Shown here: one piece after another, positions 52,988 through 62,772 of the stretch
Layout: every line of letters starts with the position of its first letter
Numbering within the stretch: position 1 is the stretch's first letter
Source: Actinoplanes lobatus
GTDB lineage: Bacteria > Actinomycetota > Actinomycetes > Mycobacteriales > Micromonosporaceae
Length of the DNA stretch: 64,000 nt
Direction of reading: 5' to 3'
Assembly: GCF_014205215.1 (NCBI RefSeq)
Contig: NZ_JACHNC010000001.1
Coordinates: forward strand, 4,965,001-5,029,000
Translations under genes and position numbers: made by a program
Notes under the pieces: model-generated
Told to the model about the DNA's origin: nothing
Databases searched by the model: none
The model's input: the letters and a program-made list of their open reading frames with translations, nothing else

Positions 52988-53550
52988 CGGCGATCTTGGG
53001 CGATTGCAGCTTTCAGGCCGATCTTGATTCCTGGTCGCCATGCGGTGGTCGATCATCGCCCATGATCTATTTACGCTGGAAGACCTCGGGTGATCGGATG
53101 CATCCGGGATGCTTCTTCTTGGCTGCCCACGGCCGAATCCGCAATCCCTCGTCCAGCGGACGCGTCACCCTGAGCGATCTTGGTCGATTTATCACCGTCT
53201 CGGGTGGCCAATCGTTCAAGATCGCAGAGCGTCGGCATGCAAAGCGGGCGAAACGGGCATCTGTTCCCCGCGAAAGCCCCATTTCCACCTAGCGCGGCGG
53301 ATGGCGGCCCCTTCGCCGATTCGCCCGACCAGGCGCTTGACGTCGAACCGCAAACGTCCAAGGAGAAGGCTCCCGGATGACCGTGATCGCGCAAGATCAC
53401 GCCGCCGGCGACGATTACCCAAGATCTGCATCGGTGCTCGCGGATGGCTTGAGCGGCCGGCGGTGACCGGTCGAATCTCCCGGCGAAGGCGGGGAAACAC
53501 GCGAGCAGGCGACTTGACATCGGCGCCAGGCGAAAAGCGAAAGAGACTCC
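52988..53550. repeat. Dispersed non-coding block, copy C (related to 200-475)
   Basis: Segments 53041-53107 and 53425-53550 align with two stretches of copy A, including CATCGCCCATGATCTATTT and GGGAAACACGCGA-like runs. Between them lies about 320 bp absent from copy A, which holds another palindrome (53174-53225). A related minus-strand frame is open, but a one-base indel relative to copy A shifts it, so I treat the block as non-coding. No gene is supported from 52934 to 53691. Confidence 0.6.
53174..53225. repeat. Single palindromic element of the GCGATCTTGG family
   Basis: GCGATCTTGGTCGATTT on the left and ATCGTTCAAGATCGC on the right form the same imperfect palindrome as the four copies at 6413-6905, with the inner CACC and GGTGG blocks retained. 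A partial copy, GCGATCTTGGGCGATTG, lies near 52990. Confidence 0.75.
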
Positions 53551-53553
53551 CTG

Positions 53554-53660
53554 GCGACGGGCGACGGGCGACGGGCGACGGGCGACGGGCGACGGGCGAC
53601 GGGCGACGGGCGACGGGCGACGGGCGACGGGCGACGGGCGACGGGCGACGGGCGACGGGC
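53554..53660. repeat. 7-bp minisatellite, about 15 copies
   Basis: The unit GCGACGG repeats without interruption for about 107 bp. All three frames stay open on both strands because 7 is not a multiple of 3. The array sits directly beside a hairpin and downstream of the HhH gene. Copy number is likely to vary between strains. Confidence 0.9.
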
Positions 53661-53683
53661 GTGCCCCGGCGTGGGGCACGCCC
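53657..53683 (-). terminator. Hairpin terminator of the HhH membrane protein gene
   Basis: GGGCGTGCCCC and GGGGCACGCCC form a perfect 11-bp stem with a 5-nt loop. It lies 9 bp after the stop of the minus-strand gene at 53692. There is no T-tract; the minisatellite follows. Confidence 0.8.
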
Positions 53684-53691
53684 GTGTTCGC

Positions 53692-54888
53692 TCAGCTCTT
53701 GGCGCCGACCAGGTCGCGGGCCTTCTCCGGCCAGGAGGCGAGGCTCGCCGAACCGCGCATGCCGGCCGCGTTGATCGCCTGCTTGAGGCTGTCCACGTCG
53801 GAGTCGGCCAGCTTCGCGTAGGTGGTGATACCGGCCGCGGCGAGCGCGACAGCCACCTTCGGGCCGATGCCCGCGATCCTGGTGAGGTCGTCCTGCGCGT
53901 CGACCGGGGCGGGCGTGGCCGCCAGGTCGGGCTCCTCGGTGATGACGGCCTGCACCGGAATGACCGGCTCGGGCGTGAAGACCGGCTCGGGGGCCACGAC
54001 CGGCTCGGGCGCGACAACCGGCTCAGGCGCGACGACCGGCTCCGGGGCGACGACCGGCTCGGGCGCGACGACCGGCTCCGGGGCGGTCGGGGGCTCAGCG
54101 GCGGCGACCGGCTCCGGCTCGGCGACGGGCTCAGCGGCGGGCTCGGTGGCGGCGACCGGCTCCAGTTCGGCGACGGGCTCAGCGGCGGGCTCAGTGGCGG
54201 CAACTGGCTCCGGCTCGGCGACGGGCTCCACGACCGGCTCGGCGGCGGCAACTGGCTCCGGCTCGGCGACGGGCTCCACGACCGGCTCGGCGGCGGCGAC
54301 CGGCTCGGCGACGGCGATCGGCTCAGTGGCGGCGACCGGCTCGGGCTCAGTGGCGGCGACCGGCTCCGGCTCGGTGATGGGCTCGGTGACCGGCTCGGCC
54401 TCCACGATGGTGACCGACTCGGTCTCGGTGAGAGCGACCGGCTCGGGCTCCGCGATGACGACCGGCTCGGGCTCTGCGATGACGACCGTCTCGGGCTCGT
54501 CGACGGCGACGGGCTCGGCGGGCTCGGTCTCGGCGGAGGCCACGATCTCCTCGGCGGCGGCAACCGGCTCGGCGGCAACCGGCTCGGCCGGGGCCTCGGG
54601 CTCGACGGCGGGTGCGGCCTCGGCCTCGGGCTCGGCGGCGACGGGCTCGGCGATGAGCTCGTCGGCGGGCGAGGTCACGGCAGACGACTCGGAGTCGGTG
54701 TCGGCCGGTGTCGCGTCGACCGCGGGCGCGACCGCGGTGGCTTCGGTCGAGGACGGCGACGGGGCCGTGGTCGACGGGGCCGAGGCCGACGTGGCCGGGG
54801 CGGTCGCGCCGGAGCGGCGGCCCCAGATCAGCCAGCCGGCTATCACGCCGATCACGAGCCCGGCAACAAAGTAGAGGAATGATGCCAT
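53692..54888 (-). CDS. Membrane-tethered helix-hairpin-helix protein with Glu-Pro repeats
   Basis: The 398-residue protein has an N-terminal membrane helix (FLYFVAGLVIGVIAGWLIWG), a 280-residue acidic linker of EPVA/EPEPV/APEPVV repeats and a C-terminal helix-hairpin-helix domain (DDLTRIAGIGPKVAVALAAA, about residues 333-398). Such HhH domains bind nucleic acid or act as protein modules. The ATG at 54888 is set by GGAGG 8 bp upstream. The tail is probably cytoplasmic, since RRSG follows the helix. The repeats are recent: several 18-bp and 24-bp units are near-identical. Confidence 0.82.
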   Translation of the reverse strand: MASFLYFVAGLVIGVIAGWLIWGRRSGATAPATSASAPSTTAPSPSSTEATAVAPAVDATPADTDSESSAVTSPADELIAEPVAAEPEAEAAPAVEPEAPAEPVAAEPVAAAEEIVASAETEPAEPVAVDEPETVVIAEPEPVVIAEPEPVALTETESVTIVEAEPVTEPITEPEPVAATEPEPVAATEPIAVAEPVAAAEPVVEPVAEPEPVAAAEPVVEPVAEPEPVAATEPAAEPVAELEPVAATEPAAEPVAEPEPVAAAEPPTAPEPVVAPEPVVAPEPVVAPEPVVAPEPVVAPEPVFTPEPVIPVQAVITEEPDLAATPAPVDAQDDLTRIAGIGPKVAVALAAAGITTYAKLADSDVDSLKQAINAAGMRGSASLASWPEKARDLVGAKS

Positions 54889-55057
54889 ATCGGGCCTCCG
54901 GACAGGAGAGGAGGATGCATGTGGTAGCGGGCAGCTTCGCACATCGCTTCAAGCTGCCACGACGAGGGTGTCGACCAGCGTCGAACACCCGCCACCTGCG
55001 ACGCCCCAAGATTTCCGTCCGGTTACGCCGATCGTGCGACCCGGCCCGGTCACCCGA

Positions 55058-56425
55058 TCAGGTACGCGATACTGCGCCCGGAACGAGGCGGTTCGTCGCA
55101 TACGTGATGGCCCACAGCGCCACTCCGATGAGCAGCAGCACCCCGGCCACCCGGTAGTCCGCCCCGGCCCGCCCGGAGAGAGGGCTGGCCAGGAAGGCGC
55201 AGGCGATCGCCCCGAGCACCGGGATGACCGTCGGCGCCCGGAAGTGCTGGTGCTCGACCCGGTCCCGCCGCAGCACCAGACAGGCCACGTTGACGACGGT
55301 GAAGACGCAGAGCAACAGTAGCGCCGTGGTGCCGCCGAGGGCGGCCAGATCGGCGAACCAGATCAGCCCGAACGCGATCAGCGTGGTGAACACGATTCCC
55401 ACCCAGGGCGTACGGCGACGGCGGTGCACCCGGCCCAGCACCTTCGGCAGGACCCCCTCGTTCGCCATCCCGTACAGCAGCCGGCTGGCCATCATCATGT
55501 TGATCAGCGCCGAGTTGGCCACCGCGAACATGGTGATGAACGCGAACACCCACAACGGGAACCCGGGCGCCCCGGCCTGCACCACCTTGAGCAGCGGCGT
55601 GTCCCCGGAACCGAGTTCGGCGGGCGGCACCAGCGCGACCGCCGAGATCGCCACCAGCACGTAGATGACCCCGGTGACGCAGAGGCCGGTGAGCATGACG
55701 CGCGGGAAGATGCGGACCGGGTCCCGGGTCTCCTCGGCCATGTTGACCGAGTCCTCGAAGCCGACCATCGCGAAGAAGGCCAGCGCCGTCCCGGCGGTCA
55801 CGGACAGCCACACGCTCTCCCCGGGCGGGGTGTTGAACTCGGTGAGCCGGGACAGGTCGCCGTTGCCGCCACCGAGCGCCCACGCGCCGACCCCGATGAC
55901 GATCAGCAGGCCGGTCAGCTCGACACAGGTGAGCACCACGTTGGCCTTGACGCTCTCCCCGACGCCCCGGAAGTTGATCAGGCCGACCAGGGTGATGAAG
56001 CCGAGCGCCACGGCGGTGAGGGCCAGCCCGTCGCCGAGGGTCAGGTCGAACGCCTTGCCGAAGTTCCCGGCGAACGCCTTGGACGCGCTGGACGCCGAGG
56101 TCAGCCCGGAGCACATCACCGCGAAGGTGACCATGAAGGTCAGGAAGTGCACCCCGAACGCCTTGTGGGTGTAGAGCGCCGCGCCGGCGGCCCGCGGGTA
56201 CTTCGTGACCAGTTCCAGATAGCTGAACGCGGTGAGCAGCGCGACCACGAACGCCAGCAGGAACGGCAGCCACACCGCGCCGCCGACCTCGTTGGCCACC
56301 TTGCCGGTCAGCGCGTACACGCCGGTGCCGAGGATGTCCCCGATCACGAACAGCAGCAGGAGTGCCGGGCCGATGACCCGGTTGAGTGCGGGCTGCTCGG
56401 ACTCGGGCGAGGTCACATCCGCCAT
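55058..56425 (-). CDS. APC-family amino acid permease
   Basis: The 455-residue permease has about 12 helices. It begins with the APC first helix, VIGDILGTGVYALTG (the unwound GxG segment), and carries EDSVNMAEETRDPVRIFPR, the classic APC loop, near residue 220. Proteins of this group take up amino acids, often cationic, with protons. It is divergent from a UspA gene with 58 bp between the starts. The 169-bp gap to the HhH gene shows nothing clear. Confidence 0.88.
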   Translation of the reverse strand: MADVTSPESEQPALNRVIGPALLLLFVIGDILGTGVYALTGKVANEVGGAVWLPFLLAFVVALLTAFSYLELVTKYPRAAGAALYTHKAFGVHFLTFMVTFAVMCSGLTSASSASKAFAGNFGKAFDLTLGDGLALTAVALGFITLVGLINFRGVGESVKANVVLTCVELTGLLIVIGVGAWALGGGNGDLSRLTEFNTPPGESVWLSVTAGTALAFFAMVGFEDSVNMAEETRDPVRIFPRVMLTGLCVTGVIYVLVAISAVALVPPAELGSGDTPLLKVVQAGAPGFPLWVFAFITMFAVANSALINMMMASRLLYGMANEGVLPKVLGRVHRRRRTPWVGIVFTTLIAFGLIWFADLAALGGTTALLLLCVFTVVNVACLVLRRDRVEHQHFRAPTVIPVLGAIACAFLASPLSGRAGADYRVAGVLLLIGVALWAITYATNRLVPGAVSRT

Positions 56426-56483
56426 GCGTGCTCCCTGCGAAGGTCCACTGCGGATAAGTGACGTTACCCGTACCTTGGGTGAC

Positions 56484-56900
56484 ATGCATATCGTGCTTGC
56501 CGCAAATCCCCAGGCCGAGCAGCCGTGGGTGACCGACGCCGTCGCCGACCTGGTCCGGCAGACGGGCGCGTCGGTCATGGTGGTCGCGGTGGACGAGCTG
56601 GAGAGCGAGTATCTTTCGCCGATGCCGCGCAGCGTCTACACCGAGCGGGCCGAGCATGCCGCGGAGGTCGCGGTCCGGCGGTTGGCCGAGGCCGGGATCG
56701 AGGCTTCGCGTACGGTCCTGCCGGGCCGCGCCGCGGAGCAGATCATCCGGTTCGCGAGCGATCAGAAGGCCGACCTGATCGTGCTCGGTTCCAGCGTGCG
56801 CCCGGTGGTGGCGCAGCGCCTGCTGGGGAGCGTGCCGCTGACCCTGATCGAGAAGGCGGGCCGCCCGGTGCTGGTGGTCACCCGCCCCGTGAACGGGTGA
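56484..56900 (+). CDS. Universal stress protein (UspA family)
   Basis: The 138-residue single-domain protein has the USP start MHIVLAANP, the helix AEHAAEVAVRRLAEAGI and the late ADLIVLGSSVRPVVAQRLLGSVPLTLI. The ATP-binding pattern G-x2-G-x9-GS is incomplete: the second Gly is missing, so ATP binding is uncertain. It may act with the divergent APC permease, as USPs often pair with transporters. Confidence 0.85.
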   Translation: MHIVLAANPQAEQPWVTDAVADLVRQTGASVMVVAVDELESEYLSPMPRSVYTERAEHAAEVAVRRLAEAGIEASRTVLPGRAAEQIIRFASDQKADLIVLGSSVRPVVAQRLLGSVPLTLIEKAGRPVLVVTRPVNG

Positions 56901-56925
56901 CCACCAGACCCTGGTTCGCGAAGGG

Positions 56926-58782
56926 TTACGGGACCGCGGGGTAGTCCGCCACGAAGACCGGCTGGCCGACCTTGGTGGTGTCCGCGGCCTCGCCGACGCC
57001 GTTGACCACGTGGTCGATGATGCCGGCGCTCAGGTTGACGGTCATGATGTGGTGCAGCTTGACGCCGGGGGTCTGCGGCACCTCGAACCCGTTCTCGGTG
57101 TGGATCGACGGGTTGTTCTGGTTGAAGACGTAGACGCCCGCCCCGTACAGATGATGGGTCTTGACCTTGGATCCGACCTTGTAGCCGGCGTAGCCCTCGA
57201 CCGATCCGTTCATCCAGTCGGCCTGCGTGGGCGGGTCGTACGGAAGCTCGTTCTGGTAGAGGACGGTGGTGCCGCGCTCGCCGTTCCAGACGGTGTTGTA
57301 CTTCTGGAAGTGCTCGACGAACAGGCCGGTCGCGGTCACGTCGTCGCCGTTGATGACGGCGCCGTAGCGGCCGGTGTTGGTCTTCCAGCGGTCGGTGTCG
57401 CCGTTCACGCCGTTGGTGAAGCCCTCGACGCCGTGGTCGCCGCGCCACACCCAGGTGTGGTCGATCAGCACGTCGTCGCTGTTGACCTCGAGCGCGATGT
57501 TGCTCTTGCCGATGTGCGGGCCGCCGACGCGGAAGTAGACGTCGTTCAGCGTGGTCGGGTTGGCCGCCGAGCTGAAGCCGAGGCCGTGCTTCTGGCCGAC
57601 GCGCAGCAGGACCGGCGACTCCTTGGTGCCGGCGTCGATGGTGACACCGGCGATGATCGCGCCGGGCACGTCCGCGACGTCGAGCGGGATGGAGCCGTTG
57701 ACCGCGGTCAGCGTGGCGTGGCCGAGGCCGAGGACCACGGTGTTCGGGCGGCGCACCTCGATGCTGCGGGCGATGTCGTAGACGCCCGGGGTGAGCAGCA
57801 GGTGCTTGCCGAGCGCCAGCGCCACGTTGATCTTGGTGACCGAGTCACCCGGCTTCGCGACGTAGAAGTCCGAGAGCGGGATGGTACGGCCGGAGGCGTC
57901 GTCCCAGGAGGTGCCGGCCGTGTTGCGCTTGGCGGCGGGCACGCGTACCTGGTACTTGCCCTTGGCGTCGACGAACAGGAACGGCTTCTCCCGGCTGACC
58001 GGGGTGGTGGGAAGCGTGGTGTACGGCGGGTTCGGGAACGCCGCGTCGTCGGGCGCGCCGGTCACCCCGGCGAACACCTGGTTCCAGACGGCGTTGGACC
58101 AGGTCGCCACCTCGCTGTTGCGGGTGAGCCACTGCTGCTGGGAGCCGTTGACCGTGTTCGGCAGCTTCGAGTTGGCGATGAAGCCGCCGCTGGCGTACTG
58201 CGGGCCGGCGGTGCAGTAGTCCATCAGCGACAGGGTGCCGCCGGTGAACTGGGTCCGGCGCAGCGAGACGGCCTGGGAGACGGCCCAGAAGTTGGCGGTC
58301 TGCCGGCAGCCGTCCTGGCCCGCGCCGTTGATGTTGACGGTCAGGTTGGACAGGGTGCGCCAGAAGTTGACCAGCGCGATGCAGTTGGGGTTGGCCGGGT
58401 CCGAGCCGAGGCAGCGGTTGTACGCCTCCACCTTGCCGTTGATCACCACATCGCCCGGGTTCGCCCCGAGGCCGGTGATCTCCGTGTAGTAGCCGACCTT
58501 GATCTGGAGCGGCTGCTCGGCGGTGCCGTACGTGCCCGGCTTGAACAGGTACGCGTACCGCGCCGTACCCATCTCGTTGTCGACCTGCTTGGCGTAGGTG
58601 GCGTCCAGGGTGGCCTGGATGTCACTGACCGGCATGCTGGGGTCGAAGACGGTGACGTTGGAGCCGAAGCCCGGAGTGCCGGAGCCGTGCGCCGACGCCG
58701 GTGAGCCCGGCACGGCGGCGAGTGAGAGCCCGAGAGCGAGGGCACCCACTGCGGCGCGGCGGAACGGGCGGATTCTCGTCAT
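56926..58782 (-). CDS. Secreted right-handed beta-helix protein (GH55-like)
   Basis: The 618-residue precursor has a signal peptide (RAAVGALALGLSLAAVPGSPASA) and then long beta-helix rungs: LLLTPGVYDIARSIEVRRP, VVLGLGHATLTAVNG, GVTIDAGT, LIDHTWVWRGDHGVEG and GLFVEHFQKYNTVWNG. The pattern resembles GH55 beta-1,3-glucanases and related actinomycete proteins that are sometimes misnamed adenylyl cyclases. I see no cyclase motif. Four cysteines in the first third are probably disulfide-bonded. Its substrate, likely a polysaccharide, is unproven. Confidence 0.75.
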   Translation of the reverse strand: MTRIRPFRRAAVGALALGLSLAAVPGSPASAHGSGTPGFGSNVTVFDPSMPVSDIQATLDATYAKQVDNEMGTARYAYLFKPGTYGTAEQPLQIKVGYYTEITGLGANPGDVVINGKVEAYNRCLGSDPANPNCIALVNFWRTLSNLTVNINGAGQDGCRQTANFWAVSQAVSLRRTQFTGGTLSLMDYCTAGPQYASGGFIANSKLPNTVNGSQQQWLTRNSEVATWSNAVWNQVFAGVTGAPDDAAFPNPPYTTLPTTPVSREKPFLFVDAKGKYQVRVPAAKRNTAGTSWDDASGRTIPLSDFYVAKPGDSVTKINVALALGKHLLLTPGVYDIARSIEVRRPNTVVLGLGHATLTAVNGSIPLDVADVPGAIIAGVTIDAGTKESPVLLRVGQKHGLGFSSAANPTTLNDVYFRVGGPHIGKSNIALEVNSDDVLIDHTWVWRGDHGVEGFTNGVNGDTDRWKTNTGRYGAVINGDDVTATGLFVEHFQKYNTVWNGERGTTVLYQNELPYDPPTQADWMNGSVEGYAGYKVGSKVKTHHLYGAGVYVFNQNNPSIHTENGFEVPQTPGVKLHHIMTVNLSAGIIDHVVNGVGEAADTTKVGQPVFVADYPAVP

Positions 58783-58934
58783 GCGGAGGGGTTCCTTCCG
58801 AAACAAGATCGCAATGATGCCCGTCACAGAAACAACCCTCGATCGCCTGTGTCAAGGGAAGCTGTCCGGCATGCGGCCCGAACCGGGGCAAGACGGTCAG
58901 GTTCCGGAACCAAACTGACCGAAAAGCCGGTCGG

Positions 58935-58954
58935 AACCGCTCCCGGAAGCGGTT
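58935..58954 (-). terminator. Hairpin at the end of the sortase gene
   Basis: AACCGCT and AGCGGTT form a 7-bp stem with a CCCGGA loop, overlapping the sortase stop codon by two bases. It lies between the sortase and the downstream beta-helix gene and may end the sortase transcript. Confidence 0.5.
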
Positions 58955-59663
58955 ACGAGAGGGCCTCCGCGAAGACGACGATGTTGCTCCGGTAGCTGCC
59001 CCGGCCCCGGTCGAAGACGCCGCCACAGGTGATCAGGCGCAGCCCGGGACGATCCAGCGGGGCGTACACCTGGTCGCTCGGAAAGTCCCGCTTCGGATAG
59101 GTGGCCACCTTCGTCACGGTGAAACGGGCGACGGAGCCGTCGGTACGGCGTACCGCGACGGGGTCGCCCGGCCGCGCCTCACCCAGCCGGTGAAAGACCG
59201 CGGGCCCGTCCCGCGCCGAGTCCACGTGCCCGGCCAGCACCGACGCGCCCACCTCGCCCGGCGTGGGGGAGTGGCGGTACCAGCCGGCCGGGGCATCACC
59301 GCGCAGCGGCGGCACCTCGAGCGTCCCGTCGTCCCGGAGCCCGAGCGTCATCAGCTCGGTGTCCACCCCGATCGACGGGATCTCCAGGCGCACCGGCACC
59401 GACCGCGTCATCCCTCGCGCGCCGACATCCTTCCCGCCGCCCGCCGCGTCGTTCCCCTTCTTCCCGCGGGCCGCCTCCTTCTCTTCCTCACCGCCCGCCG
59501 CCGAGCCGGACGGCGTGAGGGAAGCGCCGACGGCCTCGGCCGCGAGAGACGGTGGTACCGGTCCGGTGTCCTCGGTGCGCAGGCCGAGCGTGACGGTCGC
59601 GGTTCCGAGCAGCGCCAGCACGGCGGCGAAGGCCGCCGCACGGCGGTCATGGACGCGGGGCAC
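58953..59663 (-). CDS. Class F sortase
   Basis: The 236-residue protein has an N-terminal membrane anchor, a disordered 60-residue stretch and a sortase domain with the catalytic residues His146 (VLAGHVDSA), Cys213 (RLITCGGVF) and Arg219 or Arg225 (DRGRGSYRSN). The LITCGGVFD context and length fit the actinomycete class F group. It would attach surface proteins to the cell wall. Its start lies 7 bp after the stop of the gene at 59671, whose product looks like a possible substrate. Confidence 0.88.
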   Translation of the reverse strand: MPRVHDRRAAAFAAVLALLGTATVTLGLRTEDTGPVPPSLAAEAVGASLTPSGSAAGGEEEKEAARGKKGNDAAGGGKDVGARGMTRSVPVRLEIPSIGVDTELMTLGLRDDGTLEVPPLRGDAPAGWYRHSPTPGEVGASVLAGHVDSARDGPAVFHRLGEARPGDPVAVRRTDGSVARFTVTKVATYPKRDFPSDQVYAPLDRPGLRLITCGGVFDRGRGSYRSNIVVFAEALS

Positions 59664-59670
59664 GCCGCGC

Positions 59671-60291
59671 CTATCGGTGGTTCGGGCGCCGCATGCTGTA
59701 CGCCCCCGCAGCGGCCGCCGCGATCAACAGGAACAGGCCCGTCGCCAGCAGCGTGAGGCGCCGCCCGCCGACCAGACCACCACCTCCGGTGTCCACGCCG
59801 CCGGAGGGTGTCGGCCGCGGAGAGCCGCTGGGCTCATCGGTGACCGGGGGCGGTTCGGTCGTGCCGGGCGGCTGGGTCGTGCCCGGAGGCTGGGTCGTAC
59901 CGGGCGGTTCGGTCGTGCCGGGTGGTTGGGTCGTGCCAGGCGGTTCGGCCGTGCCGGAACCGCCGGAACCGGGCGGCACTGATCCGTTTCCGCCACCGGA
60001 CGGCCCCGGGTCCACGCCGCCCGGCTGCGAGCCGCCCGGGGTCGGCCCGCCGGGTTCGGACGCGCCCGGGTTCGGCCCGCCCGGATCCGGGGAGCCGGAC
60101 GGCGGCGCGCCCGGGCCGGACGACGCCGGCCCGGCGGCGGGCGGCTGGTCGTCCTCACGGCTGTCGCAGTACGCCAGCACGGAGAAGAGCAGAATCAGCG
60201 CGAGCAGCAGCCCGGCGCCGATCGCGACGGCCCGGTTGTTCTGCAACGGGCTCGGCCGGCGGTGTGTCGGATAGCTGCTGGGGTCGGACAT
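59671..60291 (-). CDS. Pro/Gly/Thr-rich surface protein with two membrane helices, candidate sortase substrate
   Basis: The 206-residue protein has an N-terminal helix (about 21-41), a 130-residue Pro/Gly/Ser/Thr stalk containing five PPGTT(Q/E) repeats, then SGGVDTGGGG, a second helix (LTLLATGLFLLIAAAAAGAY) and a basic tail RRPNHR. That C-terminal arrangement is a sortase sorting signal in outline, but with no LPxTG or LAxTG; VDTGG may take its place. The gene is directly upstream of the sortase in one operon. Confidence 0.75.
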   Translation of the reverse strand: MSDPSSYPTHRRPSPLQNNRAVAIGAGLLLALILLFSVLAYCDSREDDQPPAAGPASSGPGAPPSGSPDPGGPNPGASEPGGPTPGGSQPGGVDPGPSGGGNGSVPPGSGGSGTAEPPGTTQPPGTTEPPGTTQPPGTTQPPGTTEPPPVTDEPSGSPRPTPSGGVDTGGGGLVGGRRLTLLATGLFLLIAAAAAGAYSMRRPNHR

Positions 60292-60424
60292 GCGGTCCTT
60301 CCAGGACGACCGGGGTGGGCGCCACCCTAGTGGTCCTCTTCCCCGTTCCGCAGCCTTCTATCCGTGATCGGTCACTTCGGACGGTCCCGGGGCCGGGCGG
60401 GGCAGCAGCTTGGGGCGTGTAGTC

Positions 60425-60453
60425 CCGCCCGGCACGAGCAGCATGCCGGGCGG
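60425..60453 (-). terminator. Hairpin downstream of the DUF2510 gene
   Basis: CCGCCCGGCA and TGCCGGGCGG form a perfect 10-bp stem with a 9-nt loop, 47 bp past the stop of the minus-strand gene at 60500. It would separate that gene from the sortase operon. Confidence 0.6.
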
Positions 60454-60499
60454 CGCTCTCGTTTCGCTCTCGGTTCGCTGTCCGGCTGTCCGGTGCGGA

Positions 60500-60994
60500 T
60501 CAGAGCAGAAGGAGGTACGCGGTGAGCGTCAGCACGATCACGGCGACCACGGCGATGGCCGCGGGCAGGACCACCCGGTGCAGCTCCCGGCCGGAGGGGC
60601 CGGAGGGGCCGGAGGGGCCGGGAGGGCCGGGAGGCGGTTCCGGCACGCGGTGACCGGGCTGCCCGGAGACCGCGTCGACCGGCTGCATGGCGTACGGCAC
60701 GGCCGGCACCTCGGGGTGCGGCGCGGGCGAGGCCGGCCGGGTGCCGGAGAGCAGCGGCAGCCCACCGCGCCGGGCGGAGGCGGGCTGGGCGGCGTGGAGC
60801 GGCGGATCGCCGGGGGTGACCGTGTGCTGCCCGGGGGCCGCGGGCCCGGTCGGCGGCACCGGCGGGAAGAAGCCGTTCGGTGGTGGCGTCGGAGGGCCGC
60901 CGGGCTGGATGTGATCGGTCCACTTCCCGCCGTCCCACCAGCGCTGGGCCGGTAGACCGCTCGGATCGGCGTACCATCCGGCGGGCTGCGACAT
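60500..60994 (-). CDS. DUF2510 protein with C-terminal membrane anchor
   Basis: The 164-residue protein starts GWYADPSGLPAQRWWDGGKW, the DUF2510 motif of two tryptophan-rich strands, followed by a 95-residue Pro-rich linker with GPSGPSG repeats and a C-terminal helix (VVLPAAIAVVAVIVLTLTAYLLLL). DUF2510 proteins are common in actinomycete membranes without known function. The domain would face the cytoplasm. Confidence 0.85.
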   Translation of the reverse strand: MSQPAGWYADPSGLPAQRWWDGGKWTDHIQPGGPPTPPPNGFFPPVPPTGPAAPGQHTVTPGDPPLHAAQPASARRGGLPLLSGTRPASPAPHPEVPAVPYAMQPVDAVSGQPGHRVPEPPPGPPGPSGPSGPSGRELHRVVLPAAIAVVAVIVLTLTAYLLLL

Positions 60995-61070
60995 GGGCGT
61001 GCTCCCTTCTCGGGCCGGGGACGAGGGCTGGTCCTCCCGATCGGCCGGAGACGCCCGGGTCTGAAGGGTT

Positions 61071-61142
61071 CCCGCCCGCCGGGAGAGTCCGGCGGGCGGG
61101 TGACGAGGGTTTCCCGCCCGCCGGGGCTGACCGGCGGGCGGG
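61071..61142 (-). terminator. Twin identical hairpins after the M28 peptidase gene
   Basis: Two hairpins at 61071-61100 and 61113-61142 share the same perfect 12-bp stem (CCCGCCCGCCGG with its complement) and differ only in their 6-nt loops, GAGAGT and GGCTGA. They start 42 bp apart, a local duplication, and lie 10 bp past the stop of the minus-strand gene at 61152. A tandem terminator is the likely role. Confidence 0.85.
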
Positions 61143-61151
61143 TGACCCGGC

Positions 61152-62678
<1,527 letters not shown>

Positions 62679-62772
62679 TCAGGAATCTGGGGTTGCCCGA
62701 GCATCGCAGAGGAGAACGCCCGGACCCTCATATCAATCGATACCTATCAGGGCCCGGGCGTCCGGTGCGGAG

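Noticed and set aside
53071..53679. Minus-strand frame with ARRPSPV heptad repeats
   Set aside because: It is the translation of the 7-bp minisatellite plus a dispersed repeat; the related frame in copy A is shifted by a one-base indel.
56926..58782. Adenylyl cyclase, a name used for some relatives of this protein
   Set aside because: The sequence is a secreted right-handed beta-helix with no cyclase catalytic motif.
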